Assembly: GCA_045646145.1 (NCBI GenBank)
Contig: JAZRKE010000073.1
Span: forward strand, 1-8,386
DNA length: 8,386 nt
Direction of reading: 5' to 3'
Origin: SIG565 sp045646145
Lineage (GTDB): Bacteria; Bacillota; Clostridia; Oscillospirales; Acutalibacteraceae
Of the stretch, positions 1 to 6,456 are shown one piece after another (position 1 is the stretch's first letter; the number at the start of each line of letters is the position of its first letter). The notes below the pieces were generated by a model, which was not told the origin of the DNA, did no database searches, and saw nothing but the letters and a program-made list of their open reading frames with translations. Position numbers and translations under genes: made by a program.

Positions 1-1031
1 CCTGCCGCGGGAGCTAACTTAATTACGCCATCTTGTGAGAAGTATTTAACACCGCAGCCAATATCGCCAGACCATTCATCCACCATAGCATCCTTAGAAT
101 AATCAACCGGTGCGAATGCTAATTCATTAAGCCAACCTGTAATATTTCCCGATGGGTCAACATATCCGCCTGCCTCACTTGTTCCCATAGCAATACCTAA
201 TACCGAGTCATCATCAAGGTCCATAGCGCCGGCAAGAGCAGTAACATCGCCGTCATTAGCAACCTCAAGCGGAACATTCTCGCCAAACTCCTTGGCAATA
301 TCTATATACATATTCTTAACTCTTTTTTCAAAGTCCTCTTTTGAAACCTTCAAGAAAAGAGAAGCAACCATTATGCGATTATCAACATAAACTCCGGCAG
401 ATGATACACCGATAGCGTCAACCCTCGGCAAATGCTCTGCGGCCGATTTCATAGCCGATAAAATTCCATCATACTGATACTGCGGGTCGGAATTGATTTT
501 TGGGAACCAAACAACCTCTTCCGAATAAACACTTTCTCCGTTTATAACGGCGCTAACCTTACGGTCAGAACCGCCTGCATCAAAACCGATACGGCAACCA
601 TCTAAATGACGGCCAACAGGGGTAGCCGATTCTTCGGTTACAGGCGCCTCTTCAATAGGCCTCCAAACGCACTCAAAAGGCTTTTCATAAACGCCCGACA
701 TAAAATCATTATCAAATGCACGTGCGCCGTCGGCAGCATAAGCCTTTGCTATTCCCTCGAAAATTAGCTTTGAGCCTGCAATAATAATCTTATAGCCGCC
801 CTTAACCCATAATAAAGTTTTAACAATGCGCTCAACAACGCCGAGGTTTTCTTCATCATGACCTGTGCCATCAGGGAAAACAGTCATTTCAAAGGTTGAA
901 ACAAAACTGTTGTTTCTTTCAATTCCTATAACTAATTTTTCTCCGTTCGCTTCTTTTGCTCTCTTAATGAAATCGTTAAAAACCAAAATCATCGGCTTAA
1001 AGCCTTTATCCAATTTTGCTTCAAACTTCAT
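1..1031 (-). CDS. Large ROK-family (sugar kinase-like) protein, C-terminus cut off by window edge
   Basis: About 343 residues are visible from the ATG at 1031; the C-terminus lies beyond the left edge. A GGGGGAG ribosome binding site precedes the start. The ROK/actin-type ATPase fold begins only near residue 148 (IGFDAGGSDRKVSAV, the phosphate-1 loop). It continues with AIGVSSAGV (207-214), VANDGDVTALAGA (257-269, holding the catalytic-type Asp after Asn) and GIAMGTSEAGG (279-289). The ROK zinc motif CxCGxxGC and the ELGH histidine are not seen; the matching stretch reads NELAFAPVDY. About 145 residues of unassigned sequence precede the ATPase part. The gene overlaps the end of nagA by 11 nt, so the two are co-translated. 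By context it probably acts on an amino sugar or a related sugar, as kinase or sensor. The ROK assignment is firm; the substrate is unknown. Confidence 0.8.
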   Translation of the reverse strand, partial: MKFEAKLDKGFKPMILVFNDFIKRAKEANGEKLVIGIERNNSFVSTFEMTVFPDGTGHDEENLGVVERIVKTLLWVKGGYKIIIAGSKLIFEGIAKAYAADGARAFDNDFMSGVYEKPFECVWRPIEEAPVTEESATPVGRHLDGCRIGFDAGGSDRKVSAVINGESVYSEEVVWFPKINSDPQYQYDGILSAMKSAAEHLPRVDAIGVSSAGVYVDNRIMVASLFLKVSKEDFEKRVKNMYIDIAKEFGENVPLEVANDGDVTALAGAMDLDDDSVLGIAMGTSEAGGYVDPSGNITGWLNELAFAPVDYSKDAMVDEWSGDIGCGVKYFSQDGVIKLAPAA

Positions 1032-2160
1032 ATTTTATTTCTCCCCCTATAATTGTTTTCATAATATTGAAATCACGGTCGGTGATAATAATATCAGCAT
1101 CCTTGCCGGCATCAAGCGAGCCCTTGCGGTCATCAACCCCGATAGCCTTTGCGGGATTAAGGCTTGCCGCTTTAACAACACTCCATAACGGCATATCGGT
1201 ATTATTATAAACATTCTTAACTGCATTGTTAAGCTTTAAAACGCTTCCTGCAATAGTTCCGTCCTCTAATAAGCATTCAATACCATTAACAAAAATCTTT
1301 TGACCACCAAGCGTATATTCGCCGTCAGGCATACCGCCGGCTCTTGTGCAGTCAGTAATAAGCACAAGCTTTTCTCCCTTAACCTTTGCAACAAGCTCGA
1401 ATAGACCTTTATGAACATGGAAGGTATCGCAAATAAGCTCTGTATAAACATCTCGAAGCAATGCCGCACCAACAACACCGGGATTGCGGTGGTGCAAAGG
1501 AGTTTGAGCATTGAAAAGATGAGTGATATGAGTAGCGCCCGCATCAATACCTGCTAAGGTTTCTTCAAACGAGGCATCGGTATGACCGATAGACACCTTG
1601 ACGCCACAGTTTTCACGAATTTTCTTTATTTCTTCAATAGCGCCATCCATCTCAGGGGCAACGGTTGCAAGTGAAATAATATCAGCATTTTCTATAATAA
1701 ACTTTGCATCAATCGGTTTGATATGGGTTTCAGCCTGAGCGCCCTTTTTCTTGGGGTTGATAAAAGGTCCTTCAAGATTAACACCTAAAATTTCAGCGCC
1801 CTGCCAACCTTTACTCTCTTCCTTTAAAGAACGAACTGTATTAAGTGCTTCGTTTATTTCATCCATACTAACTGTCATAGTTGTTGGACACCAGGAGGTA
1901 ACACCATTTTTTATAATGCCGTTAGCCATTTTCTTTATGCCATCAGCGCTGCCATCAGAAGCATCCTCACCTAGATAGCCATGGATATGAATATCAATAA
2001 GTCCGGGAGCTATAAAACCGCCCTTGGCGTCTATAATTTCAGCCCCCTCAGGAATTTGCTCTTTTGAGGTTATTCCGCAAATTTTGTTATCAAAGCTTAA
2101 AGCGCAGTCCTCAACAATTCCATCCTTCAAAATAATACTTCCGTTTACAATATACTTCAT
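1021..2160 (-). CDS. nagA: N-acetylglucosamine-6-phosphate deacetylase
   Basis: The 379-residue product is full length for NagA, a cytoplasmic amidohydrolase that converts GlcNAc-6-phosphate to glucosamine-6-phosphate plus acetate. Visible motifs are the metal-binding HIH after GLID (H58, H60), NLEGPF with the metal ligand E130, SIGHTDA (H193), THLFNA (H214), TFHVH (248-250), the catalytic Asp of LITDCTRAGG (D270) and the C-terminal LDAGKDADIII typical of amidohydrolases. AAGGGAGG lies 8 nt before the ATG and fixes the start. The gene is first in a minus-strand operon with the ROK protein, whose start lies inside its last codons. It is divergent from the ROK glucokinase gene. An extended -10 promoter and an 18-bp palindrome lie immediately upstream, so expression is probably controlled by a sugar-responsive repressor. 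No nagB is visible in the window. Confidence 0.95.
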   Translation of the reverse strand: MKYIVNGSIILKDGIVEDCALSFDNKICGITSKEQIPEGAEIIDAKGGFIAPGLIDIHIHGYLGEDASDGSADGIKKMANGIIKNGVTSWCPTTMTVSMDEINEALNTVRSLKEESKGWQGAEILGVNLEGPFINPKKKGAQAETHIKPIDAKFIIENADIISLATVAPEMDGAIEEIKKIRENCGVKVSIGHTDASFEETLAGIDAGATHITHLFNAQTPLHHRNPGVVGAALLRDVYTELICDTFHVHKGLFELVAKVKGEKLVLITDCTRAGGMPDGEYTLGGQKIFVNGIECLLEDGTIAGSVLKLNNAVKNVYNNTDMPLWSVVKAASLNPAKAIGVDDRKGSLDAGKDADIIITDRDFNIMKTIIGGEIKYEV

Positions 2161-2174
2161 ATAGAAACCTCCCT

Positions 2175-2192
2175 TGTAAACCTTTGTTTACA
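2175..2192. promoter_or_regulatory. Palindromic operator upstream of nagA
   Basis: TGTAAAC-CTTT-GTTTACA is a perfect inverted repeat with 7-bp arms and a 4-bp spacer. It lies between the nagA -10 box, which it touches, and the nagA ribosome binding site, so a bound protein would block initiation. The arms resemble LacI-family half sites (TGTAAAC/GTTTACA), but the spacing is 4 bp wider than in the usual 14-bp LacI/cre form. The regulator is not encoded in the window unless a ROK protein fills that role. Confidence 0.65.
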
Positions 2193-2220
2193 TTATACCA
2201 TACCAAAAAAATTATTAAAA
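2192..2220 (-). promoter_or_regulatory. nagA promoter (extended -10)
   Basis: On the minus strand TGG-TATAAT (the -10 box is 2197-2192) is a consensus extended -10. The -35 region about 17 bp upstream is only a weak T-rich match (TTTTAA), as is common when the TGn extension is present. The start of transcription would fall inside the palindrome at 2175-2192. Confidence 0.6.
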
Positions 2221-2240
2221 GTATTTTGTTTAGTATTATC

Positions 2241-2269
2241 TTTACTTTTTATTCAATATTTGATATAAT
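2241..2269 (+). promoter_or_regulatory. Promoter of the ROK glucokinase gene
   Basis: TTTACT (2241-2246) and TATAAT (2264-2269) are spaced by 17 bp, and TGA before the -10 gives an extended form. AATATTTGAT occurs at 2255-2264 and again at 2277-2286, 22 bp apart and so on the same helical face. This could be a regulator site, but the region is AT-rich and the repeat may be chance. Confidence 0.6.
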
Positions 2270-2297
2270 ATTCAAAAATATTTGATTGGGTGATTAT

Positions 2298-3251
2298 ATG
2301 TATTATTTAGGAATAGACCTCGGAGGAACAAATATTGCCGTGGGTCTTGTTGATGAAAATTTAGAAATCGTATTAAAGGATTCGGTTAAAACCCTCACCA
2401 GCCGTCCAACAAGCGAAATTATAGATGATATGGCTTCTCTTTGTAAATCCTTGGTAGAGCGTGCAGGGATAACCTTTGACGAGGTAGAATATTTGGGTGT
2501 TGCCGCTCCCGGCTCTATTGACCCCGTAAATGGAATCGTTAGATATTCAAACAATGTAAAAATGTCAAACTACCCATTAGCAGATGAGCTTAGAAGCCGT
2601 CTACCTATTAGAAAGGTATATTTAGAGAATGATGCCAATGCTGCAGCTTTGGGTGAGGCAAAAGCAGGTGCCGGCAAGGGCTATTCTAACCTTGTTATGA
2701 TTACCTTAGGAACAGGCGTTGGCGGCGGAATCGTAATTGATGGCAAGCTTTATTCAGGCTTCAACCATTGCGGCGCCGAGCTTGGACATACCGTTATCGA
2801 GGTTGATGGCAGAGTTTGCAGTTGTGGAAGAAAAGGCTGTTTTGAAGCATATAGCTCTGCAACAGGACTTGTTAATATGACAAAGGAAAAAATGACCGAG
2901 GATGAAAACTCGCTTATGTGGAAACTGGTAAATAATAACCTTGAAAAAGTAAATGGCCGCACCGCTTTTGACGCAGCTAAAAAGGGTGATGAGTCAGGTC
3001 TTGCCGTTGTTAATATGTATATTAAGTATCTCGCCTGCGGACTAACAAATTTAGTGAATATTTTTCAGCCCGAGGTTCTTTGTATCGGCGGCGGTGTTTG
3101 CGGCGAGGGTGATTATCTTTTAAAACCCCTCGTTGAAATAGTTAGAAAAAGCGAATATGGCGCCGAAAACCAAACAAACTTTTCTCAAATCAAAATTGCC
3201 GAGCTAGGCAATAATGCGGGCATAATCGGAGCCGCAGCTCTTGGATTATAA
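2298..3251 (+). CDS. ROK-family glucokinase-type sugar kinase
   Basis: This 317-residue cytoplasmic kinase of the ROK family most likely phosphorylates glucose, or an N-acetylhexosamine given the nagA context, with ATP. It shows the N-terminal phosphate loop GIDLGGTNIAVG (5-16), LGVAAPGSID (66-75), LENDANAAALGEA (109-121, catalytic D112), ITLGTGVGGG (135-144), the sugar-contacting E161 and H164 of ELGH, and the zinc motif CSCGRKGCFE (C174, C176, C181), which uses H164 as the fourth ligand. The ATG at 2298 is preferred over an in-frame TTG at 2286. ROK kinases usually begin a few residues before GIDLGGT, and GGGTGAT, a match to the 16S 3' end, lies just upstream of the ATG. The length is normal. 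The gene stands alone on the plus strand, divergent from nagA, with its own terminator. Glucokinase is the default reading; GlcNAc or ManNAc kinase cannot be excluded. Confidence 0.9.
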   Translation: MYYLGIDLGGTNIAVGLVDENLEIVLKDSVKTLTSRPTSEIIDDMASLCKSLVERAGITFDEVEYLGVAAPGSIDPVNGIVRYSNNVKMSNYPLADELRSRLPIRKVYLENDANAAALGEAKAGAGKGYSNLVMITLGTGVGGGIVIDGKLYSGFNHCGAELGHTVIEVDGRVCSCGRKGCFEAYSSATGLVNMTKEKMTEDENSLMWKLVNNNLEKVNGRTAFDAAKKGDESGLAVVNMYIKYLACGLTNLVNIFQPEVLCIGGGVCGEGDYLLKPLVEIVRKSEYGAENQTNFSQIKIAELGNNAGIIGAAALGL

Positions 3252-3256
3252 ATTTT

Positions 3257-3287
3257 AAAGCACGAACTTAAAGTTCGTGCTTTTTTT
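3257..3287 (+). terminator. Rho-independent terminator after the ROK kinase gene
   Basis: The stem AAAGCACGAAC (3257-3267) pairs perfectly with GTTCGTGCTTT (3273-3283) around a 5-nt loop. It runs straight into a seven-T tract (3281-3287), six nt after the stop codon. Confidence 0.9.
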
Positions 3288-3396
3288 GAGCAAAAAATTC
3301 AAATTTAAACAAAAATTACCTTAAATAAAACAAAATAAAAAACACAAGATAATATTGCAAACGCGATTAAGAAATTTTAATAGGAGAGAAAAAACA

Positions 3397-3645
3397 ATGG
3401 CTAAACACGTAGTTCCTGAGGCTAAGGACGCACTCAACCGTTTTAAGATGGAAGCTGCTAACGAGGTTGGCGTTAACTTAAAGCAGGGTTACAACGGCGA
3501 CCTTACTGCAAAGCAGGCCGGTTCTATCGGCGGTCAGATGGTTAATAACATCTGTCCTGTACGACATATGAATTTCACTCGTAAAAATCGCACTGTAAAA
3601 GGCTATAAAAAGCAGATTACATACGGATTTAGAGTGGTTGTATAG
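3397..3645 (+). CDS. Alpha/beta-type small acid-soluble spore protein with aberrant C-terminus
   Basis: The N-terminal ~49 residues are classic alpha/beta SASP: VVPEAKDALNRFKMEAANEV, then GYNGDLTAKQAGSIGGQMV. These proteins coat forespore DNA, force an A-like form, protect against UV and heat, and are degraded by the GPR protease at germination; the GPR site would lie at FKME-AANE. After GGQMV the family continues with a short basic helix of about 15 residues (typically MVK-MIE-YE) and stops. Here NNICPVRHMN and some 25 further residues follow, rich in Arg, Lys and aromatics, giving 82 residues in total. No frameshift restores the usual end. The start is the ATG at 3397, preceded by TAGGAGAG; longer in-frame starts lack a ribosome site. 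No convincing sigma-G promoter was found upstream. The family call is firm; whether this version still folds or binds DNA is unknown. Confidence 0.88.
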   Translation: MAKHVVPEAKDALNRFKMEAANEVGVNLKQGYNGDLTAKQAGSIGGQMVNNICPVRHMNFTRKNRTVKGYKKQITYGFRVVV

Positions 3646-3653
3646 ATATTATT

Positions 3654-3686
3654 AAAGGCACGAACATTTCAGAGTTCGTGCCTTTT
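3654..3686. terminator. Bidirectional terminator between the SASP gene and the PIF1-like gene
   Basis: AAAGGCACGAAC (3654-3665) pairs perfectly with GTTCGTGCCTTT (3674-3685) around an 8-nt loop. It sits 8 nt after the SASP stop and 3 nt beyond the stop of the convergent helicase gene, so it can serve both. The T tract is short on both strands. The stem core matches that of the terminator at 3257-3287. Confidence 0.8.
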
Positions 3687-3688
3687 AT

Positions 3689-5272
3689 CTACTGAATAAA
3701 TTGATTAATTGATTGTTTTTGAGTTTTATAAAATTTAACGATTTCGTTATCCACTTTTAAAGCATTTGCATTTATTTTTTCCAAAAGATACAAACCATCT
3801 AGCGTTGTACATCTTGATAATGCAACATAGGCTTGACCGGACTCAAAGCATTTTGATACATCGCAAGCAATTCGTTTATAAGTCATACCTTGGGATTTAT
3901 GAATGGTTATCGCATAAGCCAATACGATAGGATATTGTTTGACCTCGCAAACTGTTTCATATTTTATTTCTCCATCTTCATATTTAGCTTCTTGCTGTTC
4001 AAATGTGGCTTTTGAAATCTCATACTCTCTATCGTTAATAGTTACCTTTACACCAGTAGCACTAACGCTGGATACTATTCCTAATGTACCGTTAACCCAA
4101 CGATGATTTTCATCGTTGGTTACCATCATAACCAATGCACCTAACTTCAACTTCAAAGTTTCGGAAATAGGCATATTATTCTCAATATCAAATGTTATAT
4201 TTTGTCTGTGATATATTATGTTGCTTTTAAATTCGTACTCTGGTGCCGAAATTTTCGCAAGCTCATTTTTATTTATACGATCAACATAATTTTTTAGAGG
4301 AAGAATACGAATTACACGCCGAAGTTCAGATGGTTCAAATTTACTTCGTTCATTTAATTTATCTAAACCTTCATCTGACAATTTTCCTTCACGAATCCCA
4401 TTAAGAATATCAAAAAAACACTCATCACTCTTTTGCCTATGATTAATTGATAATTCGTAAAATTCAAATTTTCCCTCGTTATATGCTTCTGTATTAAAAA
4501 AATATTTCCCTCTAAAATTATCTTTTAAATATTCACTTTCATTTCTTTTTACAACAGGCGGTAATTGATAAAGATCTCCAAAAAGTATTATTTGTTTTCC
4601 ACCAAATGGCAAATCACATCTGTTTACAAGTTTCATTATTTTATCCATTTTTTGAAAAACATCAGAACGAACCATTGAAATTTCATCTATCAATATAGTT
4701 TCAACATTCTTCAGCACTTTTCTGTTTTCGGATTTTAAACGTAAGGTGTCTTCGTTCAAATTTTCTATACTAATATTTACTAAATTATGAAATCCAAACA
4801 CCGAATGTATTGTAACACCGTTAGCATTTAATGCCGCTATCCCAGTAGGCGCCATCACTAATGTCTTTTTACGAGCAAGCTCTACAAAAAGTCTTAAAAG
4901 ATAGCTTTTACCTGTTCCTGCCTTGCCTGTAACAAATAGATTTTTATTGCTATTTGTCATTAAATCAAATATGTATTTTTGTTCGCTATCTAAATCTGTA
5001 TGCGCAATGCCTTTTTCTACTATGGTTTCTAAAGTTTCTGCAATATGAATTTCTTGTTCTTCTTGTGAGACAGTATCATTTAATTGCTTAGAATCGCTAC
5101 CAATCTCCGTAAATACTTTAAGCTCTTCTTCTAACTTTAAGTTCTGCGAACGTAAATTTTCTATTTCTTGATTTTGTTTTGATATTAGATTTTCAAACTT
5201 TTTTGAATCAGTTCTGAATTTATATAAAACAATTCCAATAATGGCTATTAAAACAAATAAAATCCATTCCAT
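3689..5272 (-). CDS. Membrane-anchored PIF1-like (RecD/Pif1, SF1B) DNA helicase
   Basis: This 527-residue protein is an ATP-driven 5'-3' DNA helicase by family. Residues 3-17 form one hydrophobic segment (WILFVLIAIIGIVLY) followed by basic residues, as in a signal anchor. Residues about 24-54 form a Glu/Lys/Leu-rich coiled coil. The helicase core starts near residue 94. Motif I/Walker A is TGKAGTGKS (115-123), Ia APTGIAALN (141-149), Walker B LIDEIS (194-199), III GDLYQLPP (232-239) and IV NHRQ (277-280). The 2B/SH3-like part has NGTLGIV, followed by TIHKSQGMT (456-464) and AYVALSRCTTLDGL (481-494). All catalytic motifs are intact. TGAGGGAT precedes the ATG. It is last in a tightly packed minus-strand array (TA pair, SWIM protein, helicase) and 28 nt from the SWIM gene. 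Cellular PIF1 relatives are usually soluble, so the membrane segment is notable. The biological role is unknown. Confidence 0.88.
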   Translation of the reverse strand: MEWILFVLIAIIGIVLYKFRTDSKKFENLISKQNQEIENLRSQNLKLEEELKVFTEIGSDSKQLNDTVSQEEQEIHIAETLETIVEKGIAHTDLDSEQKYIFDLMTNSNKNLFVTGKAGTGKSYLLRLFVELARKKTLVMAPTGIAALNANGVTIHSVFGFHNLVNISIENLNEDTLRLKSENRKVLKNVETILIDEISMVRSDVFQKMDKIMKLVNRCDLPFGGKQIILFGDLYQLPPVVKRNESEYLKDNFRGKYFFNTEAYNEGKFEFYELSINHRQKSDECFFDILNGIREGKLSDEGLDKLNERSKFEPSELRRVIRILPLKNYVDRINKNELAKISAPEYEFKSNIIYHRQNITFDIENNMPISETLKLKLGALVMMVTNDENHRWVNGTLGIVSSVSATGVKVTINDREYEISKATFEQQEAKYEDGEIKYETVCEVKQYPIVLAYAITIHKSQGMTYKRIACDVSKCFESGQAYVALSRCTTLDGLYLLEKINANALKVDNEIVKFYKTQKQSINQFIQ

Positions 5273-5300
5273 AAAAATCCCTCAAAACATACATCCTATT

Positions 5301-5756
5301 TTACCATTCGATATTTTCGTGTATAAATCTTTCGTACTGCCATTCAGGTCCATCAAACAATACTTGTAAGATCAATTGTTGTAAATCGGATTTTTTGAGC
5401 TTATGTACATAGTCGATAACCTTGTATTCTAATTCTTCCTGTCGTTGCTCTTCTTCCTCTTGATACTTAATAACATCCTCATAATACTTTTTCGCTTCCT
5501 TAGGGTATGAAGAAAAATATAACGCTATCATATGTTTACAGATAATTCTTTTTCCATCAGCGTGAGGACAGTTACATTTCGATTTACGAGGATGTTCTAA
5601 ATCAATAAATACCTCATAATGCTTTTGACCGCTTCCACGAACCATTCCCTTAATCTGAGTATCGCTTTGCTTAATATGTGTAATCACATTTTTTGCATTA
5701 TAATATTCATATCCTCGCCAAACAGATTTATAACTTGCTAAATCCAATAATCCCAT
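5301..5756 (-). CDS. SWIM zinc-finger domain protein
   Basis: This 151-residue protein has one SWIM-type zinc finger, CxC-x9-CxH (C61, C63, C73, H75, within KCNCPHADGKRIICKHMIAL). SWIM fingers bind DNA or partner proteins and often accompany helicases of the SNF2 class. The N-terminal ~60 residues, with WRGYEYYNAKNV and a beta-rich stretch, match the usual SWIM lead-in, where the substrate surface lies. A charged helix with EEEEQRQEELE follows (about 95-115) and the protein ends in a short helical tail. The ATG at 5756 is chosen because GGGTGA lies 5 nt upstream. A GTG at 5765 would add three residues but would overlap that site. It starts 12 nt after the toxin stop and ends 28 nt before the helicase, so it is probably co-transcribed with both and may load or regulate the helicase. 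That partnership is inferred from position alone. Confidence 0.8.
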   Translation of the reverse strand: MGLLDLASYKSVWRGYEYYNAKNVITHIKQSDTQIKGMVRGSGQKHYEVFIDLEHPRKSKCNCPHADGKRIICKHMIALYFSSYPKEAKKYYEDVIKYQEEEEQRQEELEYKVIDYVHKLKKSDLQQLILQVLFDGPEWQYERFIHENIEW

Positions 5757-5768
5757 ATTCTTCACCCG

Positions 5769-6083
5769 TCACAATAAATATTGCCACTCTCTACGGTTAT
5801 AGAGGATTCGGAAAATATGTACTGTTTTTTCATTTTCATCAACAATATAAAAAGCAGTATAATTTTCGACCGGTATTCTGCGAACCCCCATAGAACGATA
5901 AGGCTCCTCGTTAACAACAGCGTACCTAAACGGCATTTTATTTAAAGTTAATACTTCCTTCTTAATCGACCCGTAAATTTTCATTGCAATACCCGGTTCG
6001 TGAAGTGTATCGCTGATATATGATAAAATACCGACTAAATCGTTCTCGGCTGTTTCTTCAATAACAATTTTATACTCCGTCAA
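5769..6083 (-). CDS. RelE/ParE-family toxin
   Basis: This 104-residue protein has the compact ParE/RelE fold signature: an N-terminal strand YKIVIEETAENDL, a helical hairpin with LVGILSYIS, the central MPFRYAVVNEEPYR, strands GVRRIPVENYTAFYIVDE, and the ending VHIFRILYNRREWQYLL, the usual ParE-type finish. Members either poison gyrase (ParE) or cut mRNA on the ribosome (RelE); which applies cannot be told from sequence. Translation appears to start at a TTG at 6083: AGAGGAAG lies 7 nt upstream, and the first ATG in frame (residue 34) would remove the first helices. The start lies 14 nt inside the antitoxin gene, so it is coupled to antitoxin translation. This is the standard antitoxin-first order. 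Confidence 0.85.
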   Translation of the reverse strand: MTEYKIVIEETAENDLVGILSYISDTLHEPGIAMKIYGSIKKEVLTLNKMPFRYAVVNEEPYRSMGVRRIPVENYTAFYIVDENEKTVHIFRILYNRREWQYLL

Positions 6084-6342
6084 ATCCGAACTTCCTCTCT
6101 ATATCAGAAAACACATCGTTTGCCGGACGGCTATTGCCGTTTTTAACTGCAAACAAGCCTTCATCTAATAGTCTATGCAGTTCTGCCTTACCGCAAAGTC
6201 TTTCGTATTCTGCATTAGAGAGAACAACTAAATCTCCTGTTCCGTTTTTAGTAATGAACACAGGCTCATTAAACTGATTACAAAAATCAGATATTTCATT
6301 ATATTTATTTCTCAAATCAGAACTCGGTCTAATTGCTGCCAT
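6070..6342 (-). CDS. Phd/YefM-family antitoxin
   Basis: This 90-residue protein begins with the Phd/YefM DNA-binding half: MAAIRPSSDLRNKYNEISDF, then NEPVFITKNGTGDLVVLSNAEYE. The C-terminal segment (about 55-90) would wrap and neutralise the toxin and is expected to be disordered when free. The ATG at 6342 is preceded by GGGAGGT; an upstream in-frame start at 6372 has no such site and lies inside the promoter region. It overlaps the toxin gene by 14 nt. The pair should autorepress its own promoter, the family norm. It may stabilise the surrounding island against loss. Confidence 0.85.
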   Translation of the reverse strand: MAAIRPSSDLRNKYNEISDFCNQFNEPVFITKNGTGDLVVLSNAEYERLCGKAELHRLLDEGLFAVKNGNSRPANDVFSDIERKFGFDGV

Positions 6343-6360
6343 AAAATTACCTCCCGTAAT

Positions 6361-6379
6361 TATTCTATGCATATTCTAT
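6361..6379. repeat. Direct repeat overlapping the TA promoter, candidate operator
   Basis: TATTCTAT occurs at 6361-6368 and 6372-6379, 11 bp apart (one helical turn), with the 6-bp palindrome ATGCAT between. It covers the -10 box, where a Phd/YefM autorepressor would bind. The assignment as operator rests on position and spacing only. Confidence 0.4.
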
Positions 6380-6401
6380 CATAATATTGATATGTTGTCA
6401 A
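6373..6401 (-). promoter_or_regulatory. Strong promoter of the toxin-antitoxin operon
   Basis: TTGACA (6401-6396, perfect) and TAGAAT (6378-6373, five of six) are separated by 17 bp on the minus strand. This is the best sigma-A type promoter in the window. The transcript would start just ahead of the antitoxin ribosome site. With no clear terminator before 3686, it could run through the toxin, SWIM and helicase genes. Confidence 0.8.
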
Positions 6402-6437
6402 CTCGTTTAAGATAATAAGCTAAAAAAATTATGTAAG

Positions 6438-6456
6438 GGCACATATCAAATGTGCC
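6438..6456 (-). terminator. Weak terminator or stem-loop at the end of the SHOCT-like gene
   Basis: GGCACAT (6438-6444) pairs with ATGTGCC (6450-6456) around a 5-nt loop that contains the stop codon of the small gene. On the minus strand a run of seven T follows only about 10 nt later, so termination may be inefficient. The TA operon has its own promoter downstream. Confidence 0.45.

Noticed and set aside
1266..1547. A 93-codon minus-strand frame inside nagA, and similar frames opposite the kinase and integrase genes.
   Set aside because: They lie wholly within strongly supported genes and have no recognisable motifs.
3290..3396. Search for a sigma-G promoter before the spore protein gene.
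   Set aside because: GATAATA at 3348-3354 is one base from a CATAATA-like -10, but no matching -35 lies 17-18 bp upstream, so it is not called.
3540..3645. Simple frameshift as the cause of the odd SASP tail.
   Set aside because: Both other frames stop within a few codons or give no SASP-like ending.
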